Assembly (NCBI GenBank): GCA_963170055.1 | Contig: CAUJGJ010000129.1 | Span: forward strand, 383,201 to 447,200 | Source of the DNA: Halisarca cf. caerulea | Lineage: Eukaryota; Porifera; Demospongiae; Chondrillida; Halisarcidae | Direction: 5' to 3' | DNA: 64,000 nucleotides | Part shown: one piece after another, positions 59,201 to 64,000 of the stretch | Layout: each line of letters opens with the position of its first letter | How positions within the stretch are numbered: position 1 is the stretch's first letter | Position numbers and translations under genes: made by a program | Notes under the pieces: model-generated | Databases searched by the model: none | The model's input: only the letters and a program-made list of their open reading frames with translations | Told to the model about the DNA's origin: nothing

Positions 59201-61821
59201 GTACTGTGGGCGTATTTGTGTACTGTTGGATATGTTGGTGCTAATACCAATATTTGGCACTAGCACCACGCACATTCCCAGTGGACACACATGAAGTTTC
59301 TGAAGTGCTGTGGGCGTATCTGTGTAGTGTTGGATATACTGGTGCTATATAATAATAATATTTGGCAATAGCACCACGAACATTTACAGTGGATACACAT
59401 GAAGTTTCTTAAGTGCTGTGGGCATATTTGTGTAGTGTTGGATATGGTGGTTCAAACACCAATATTTGGTACTAGCACCACGCACATTGTCAGTGGATAC
59501 ACATGAAGTTTCTGAAGTGCTGTGGGCGTATTAGTGTAGTGCTGGATATGGTGGTTCTAAGACCAATATTTGGTACTAGCACAACGCACATTCCCAGTGC
59601 AAACGCATGAAGTTTCCGAAGTGCTGTGGGCGTATCTGTGTAGCATTGGATATGCTTGTGTTAATACCAATATTTGGCACTAGAACCACGCACATTCCCA
59701 GTGGACACACATAAAGTTTCTGAAGTGCTGTGGGCGTATTTGTGTAGTGTTGGATATGGTGGTTCTAAGACCAATATTTGGCACTAGCACCACACACATT
59801 CCCAGTGGACACACATGAAGTTTCTTAAGTGCTGTGGGCGTATTTGTGTTGTGTTGGATACGCTGGTGCTAATACCAATATTTGGCACTAGCGCCACACA
59901 CATTCCCAGTGGACACACATGAAGTTTATGAAGTGCTGTGGGCGTATTTGTGTAGTGTTGGATACGCTGGTGCTAATACCAATATTTGGCATTAGCACCA
60001 CGCACATTCCCAGTAAACACGCATGAAGTTTCTGAGGTACTGTGGGCGTATTTGTGTACTGTTGGATATGTTGGTGCTAATACCAATATTTGGCACTAGC
60101 ACCACGCACATTCCCAGCGGACACACATGAAGTTTCTGAAGTGCTGTGGGCGTATCTGTGTAGTGTTGGATATACTGGTGCTAATAATAATATTTGGCAA
60201 TAGCACCACGAACATTTACAGTGGACACACATGAAGTTTCTTAAGTGCTGTGGGCATATTTGTGTAGTGTTGGATATGGTGGTTCAAACACCAATATTTG
60301 GTACTAGCACCACGCACATTGTCAGTGGATACACATGAAGTTTCTGAAGTGCTGTGGGCGTATTAGTGTAGTGCTGGATATGGTGGTTCTAAGACCAATA
60401 TTTGGTACTAGCACAACGCACATTCCCAGTGCAAACGCATGAAGTTTCTGAAGTGCTGTGGGCGTATCTGTGTAGCATTGGATATGCTTGTGTTAATACC
60501 AATATTTGGCACTAGAACCACGCACATTCCCAGTGGACACACATAAAGTTTCTGAAGTGCTGTGGGCGTATGTGTGTAGTGTTTGATACGCTGGTGCTAA
60601 TACCAATATTTGGCACTAGCACCACGCACATTCCCAGTGGACACACATAAAGTTTCTGAAGTACTCTGGGCGTATTTGTGTAGTGTTGGATATGTTGGTT
60701 CTAAGACTAATATTTGGCACTAGCGCCACACACATTCCCAGTGGACACACATGAAGTTTATGAAGTGCTGTGGGCGTATTTGTGTAGTGTTGGATACGCT
60801 GGTGCTAATACCAATATTTGGCACTAGCACCACGCATATTCCCAGTAGACACGCATGAAGTTTCTGAAGTACTGTGGGCGTATTTTTGTACTGTTGGATT
60901 AGTGGTTCTAAGACCAATATTTAGTACTAGCACCACGCACATTCCCACACATGAAGTTTCTGAAGTGTTGCGGGCATATCTGTGTAGTGTTAAATATACT
61001 GGTGTTAAGACAAATATTTGGCATTAGCACCACGCACATTCCCAGTGGAAGCACATTAAGTTTCTGTAGTGCTGTGGGCATATTTGTGTAGTGTTGGATA
61101 TGGTGGTTCTAAGACCAATATTTGGCACTAAAACCACACACATTCCCAGTGGATACACATAAAGTTTATGAACTGCTGTGAGCATATTTGTGTAGTGTTG
61201 GATATGGTGGTTCAAACACCAATATTTGGCACTAGCACCACGCACATTCCCAGTGGACACACATGAAGTTTCTTAAGTGCTGTGGGCGTATTTGTGTAGT
61301 GTTGGATATGCATGGTGGTTCTAAGACCAATATTTGGTACTAGCACCACGCACATTCCCAGTGGACACGCATAAAGTTTTTGAAGTGCCGTGGGCGTATC
61401 TGTGTAGCATCGGATATGCTTGTGTTAATACAAATATTTGGCACTAGCATCACGCACATTCCCAGTGGACACACATGAAGTTTCTGAAGTGCTGTGGGCA
61501 TATCTGTGTAGTATTGGATACGCTGGTGCTAATACCAATATTTGGCACTAGAACCACGCACATTCCCAGTGGATACACATAAAGTTTCTGAAGTGCTGTG
61601 GGCGTATCTGTGTAGTGTTGGATACGCTGGTGCTAATATCAATATTTGGCACTAGCACCACGCACATTCCCAGTGGACACACATAAAGTTTCTGAAGTAC
61701 TCTGGGCGTATTTGTGTAGTGTTGGATATGTTGGTTCTAAGACTAATATTTGGCACTAGCGCCACACACATTCCCAGTGGACACACATGAAGTTTCTGAA
61801 GTGCTGTGGGCGTATTTGTGT
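56205..61821 (+). repeat. Two tandem 2808-bp higher-order copies (27 monomers)
   Basis: The insertion variant TGCTATATAATAATAATATT occurs at 56535 and 59343, 2808 bp apart, and an earlier relative is at 50811. Truncated monomers such as CACATTCCCACACATGAAG at about 58130 and 60938 repeat with the same offset. The two copies separate near 61,821. Confidence 0.88.
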
Positions 61822-62844
61822 AGTATTGGATACGCTGCTGCTAATACCAATATTTGGCACTAGCACCACGCATATTCCCAGTAGACACGCATGAAGTTTC
61901 TGAAGTACTGTGGGCGTATTTTTGTACTATTGGATATGGTGGTTCTAAGACCAATATTTGGTACTAGCACCACGCACATTCCCACACATGAAGTTTCTGA
62001 AGTGTTGCGGGCATATCTGTGTAGTGTTAAATATACTGGTGTTAAGACCAATATTTGGCATTAGCACCACGCACATTCCCAGTGGACACGCATGAAGTTT
62101 CTGAAGTGCCGTGGGCGTATCTGTGTAGCATTGGATATGCTTGTGTTAATACAAATATTTGGCACTAGCATCACGCACATTCCCAGTGGACACACATGAA
62201 GTTTCTGAAGTGCTGTGGGCATATCTGTGTAGTATTGGATACGCTGGTGCTAATACCAATATTTGGAACTAGTACCACGCACATTCCCAGTGGACACACA
62301 TAAAGTTTCTGAAGTACTGTGGGCGTATTTGTGTAGTGTTGGATATGTTGGTTCTAAGACTAATAATTGGCACTAGCGCCACGCACATTCCCAGTGGACA
62401 CACATGAAGTTTCTGAAGTGTTGTGGGCGTATCTGTGTAGTGTTGGATATGCTGGTGCTAATACCAATATTTGGCACTAATACCATGCACATTCCCAGTG
62501 GACACTCATGAAGTTTCTGAAGGGTTGTGGGCATATCTGTGTAGTGTTAAATATGCTGGTGTTAAGACCAATATTTGGCACTAGCACCACGCACATTCCC
62601 AGTGGACACACATGAAGTTTCTGAAGTGTTGGAGGCATATCTGTGTAGTGTTGGATATGCTAGTGGTATTACCAATATTTGGTACTAGCACCACGCACAT
62701 TCCCAGTGGACACACATGAAGTTTCTGAAGTGCTGTGGGCGTATCTGTGTAGTGTTGGATATGCTGGTGCTAATACCAATATTTGGCAATAGCACCACGA
62801 ACATTTACAGTGGACACACATGAAGATTCTGAAGTGCTGTGGGC

Positions 62845-64000
62845 AACACTTCAGAAACTTCATGTGTGGGAATGTGCGTGGTGCTAGTACCAAATTTTAG
62901 TCTTAGAACCACCATATCCAACACTACACAAATATGCCCACAGCACTACAGAAACTAAATGTGCTTCCACTGGGAATGTGCGTGGTGCTAATGCCAAATA
63001 TTGGTCTTAACACCAGCATATTTAAAACTCCTCAGATATGCCCGCAACACTTAAGAAACTTCATGTGTGGGAATGTGCATGGTGCTAGTACCAAATATTG
63101 GTCTCAGAACCACCATAACCAACATTACAAAAATATGCCCACAGTACTTCAGAAACTTCATGTGTGTCCACTGGGAATGTGCGTGGTGCTAGTGCAAAAT
63201 ATTGCTATTAGCACCAGCGTATCCAACACTACACAAATACGCCCACATCACTTCAGTAACTTCATGTGTGTCCACTGGGAATGTGCGTGGTGATAGTGCC
63301 AAATATTGGTCTTAGAACACCATATCCAACACTACACAAATAAGCCCACATTACTTCAGAAACTTCATGTGTGTCCACCGGGAATGTGCGTGGTGCTAGT
63401 GCCAAATATTGGTCTTAACATCAGCATATTTAACACTGCACAGATACGCCCACAACACTTCAAAAAACTTCATATGTGTCCACTGGGAATGTGCGTGGTG
63501 CTAATGCCAAGTATTCATCTAATCACCAGCATATTCAACCCTATACACAAATACTCCCTCAGCACTACAGAAACTTCATGTGTATCCACTGACAATGTGC
63601 GTGGTGCTAGTACCAAATATTGGTCTTAGAACCCCCATATCCAACACTACACACATACGCCCACAGCACTTCAACAACTTCATGTGTGTCCACTAGGAAT
63701 GTGCGTGGTACTAGTGCCAAATATTGGTATTAGCACCAGCATATCCAACACTACACAAATATGCCCACAGCAATTCAGAAACTTCATGTGTGTCCACTGG
63801 GAATGTGCGTGGTTTTAGTGACAAATATTAGTCTTAAAACCACCATTTCCAACACTACAAAAATATGCCCACAGCACTACAGAAACTTAATGTGCTTCCA
63901 CTGGGAATGTGCGTGGTGCTAATGCCAAATATTTGTCTTAACACCAGCATATTTAAAACTCCTCAGATATGCCCACAACACTTCAGAAACTTCATGTGTG
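62845..64000 (-). repeat. 104-bp satellite array, inverted orientation
   Basis: From 62845 every monomer is the complement of those before (for example GTGTGTCCACTGGGAATGTG and GGTGCTAGTGCCAAATATTG). About 11 monomers, more diverged than the central array, running off the end of the window. Confidence 0.95.

Larger units (their letters stand above)
30196..62844 (+). repeat. 104-bp satellite array, direct orientation, about 314 monomers
   Basis: The monomer contains CCAATATTTGGCACTAGCAC, CACATTCCCAGTGGACACAC, ATGAAGTTTCTGAAG and GGGCGTATTTGTGTAG, then GTTGGATATGCTG. The period is 104 bp, confirmed by offsets of homologous positions that are multiples of 104. Most monomers carry a 29-bp dyad (arms GTGCTAATACCAA and TTGGCACTAGCAC). 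The left edge abuts a transposase remnant. Short open frames inside the array are by-products. Confidence 0.97.

Noticed and set aside
30169..63629. Many 60-119-residue open frames in both strands
   Set aside because: They repeat with the 104-bp satellite period and change frame at each monomer boundary; no coding signal beyond the repeat itself.
30196..64000. CENP-B box or telomere repeat inside the satellite
   Set aside because: No TTCG....A..CGGG match and no TTAGGG runs were seen in the monomer.

Overview
The window looks like nuclear DNA of an early-branching marine metazoan, most likely a sponge or a cnidarian (inference). The reasons are spliced genes with GT-AG introns, apolipoprotein-L-like and CD225 (dispanin) genes, a very dense mixture of DNA transposons and non-LTR retrotransposons of types I know from sponge and coral genomes, and large microsatellites and satellites. 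Nothing bacterial or viral was recognised.

Positions 1-11,000 hold one plus-strand host gene. I assembled it from six coding exons that all join in phase 0 (104-271, 4442-4543, 6151-6378, 8351-8455, 10005-10172, 10786-10935). It encodes about 306 residues ending in a two-helix CD225/dispanin (IFITM-like) membrane domain. Every intron has been invaded. Intron 1 carries two hAT-like elements with perfect 5-bp target duplications; one contains a nested Harbinger element with a TTA duplication, and the other is itself nested in a pogo/Tigger-like MITE. Intron 2 holds a 26-bp minisatellite. Intron 3 holds a pogo-like element keeping a piece of CENP-B-type DNA-binding domain, plus a 131-bp foldback. 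Intron 4 holds a 16-bp minisatellite with blocks of sequence variants.

Positions 11,000-15,700 contain a MITE and three decayed plus-strand LINE fragments. Positions 15,725-19,513 are the most gene-like part: an intact single-exon apolipoprotein-L-like gene (minus), then a 2.8-kb unit bounded by near-perfect 40-bp inverted repeats. This unit contains two convergent intact genes: a two-exon gene for a protein with a PB1-like fold pattern and a SHOCT-like tail, and a DD34E (IS630/Tc1-type) transposase. I propose it is a two-gene DNA transposon whose first gene is an undescribed accessory protein.

Positions 19,530-30,150 are a mosaic of LINE ends, MITEs, a hairpin-capped repeat family carrying TA tracts, and long CA/TG/TA microsatellites. 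There are a few weak minus-strand exon candidates, and a frameshifted DDE transposase remnant abuts the satellite.

From about 30,196 to the end (33.8 kb, roughly 325 copies) the window is one satellite array with a 104-bp monomer. It has higher-order repeats (measured offsets 936, 1046, 1456, 1872, 2184, 2288 and 2808 bp, nearly all multiples of 104), a 29-bp dyad in most monomers, and an orientation switch at 62,844/62,845. Open reading frames inside the satellite and microsatellites are by-products of the repeats and are not annotated as genes.
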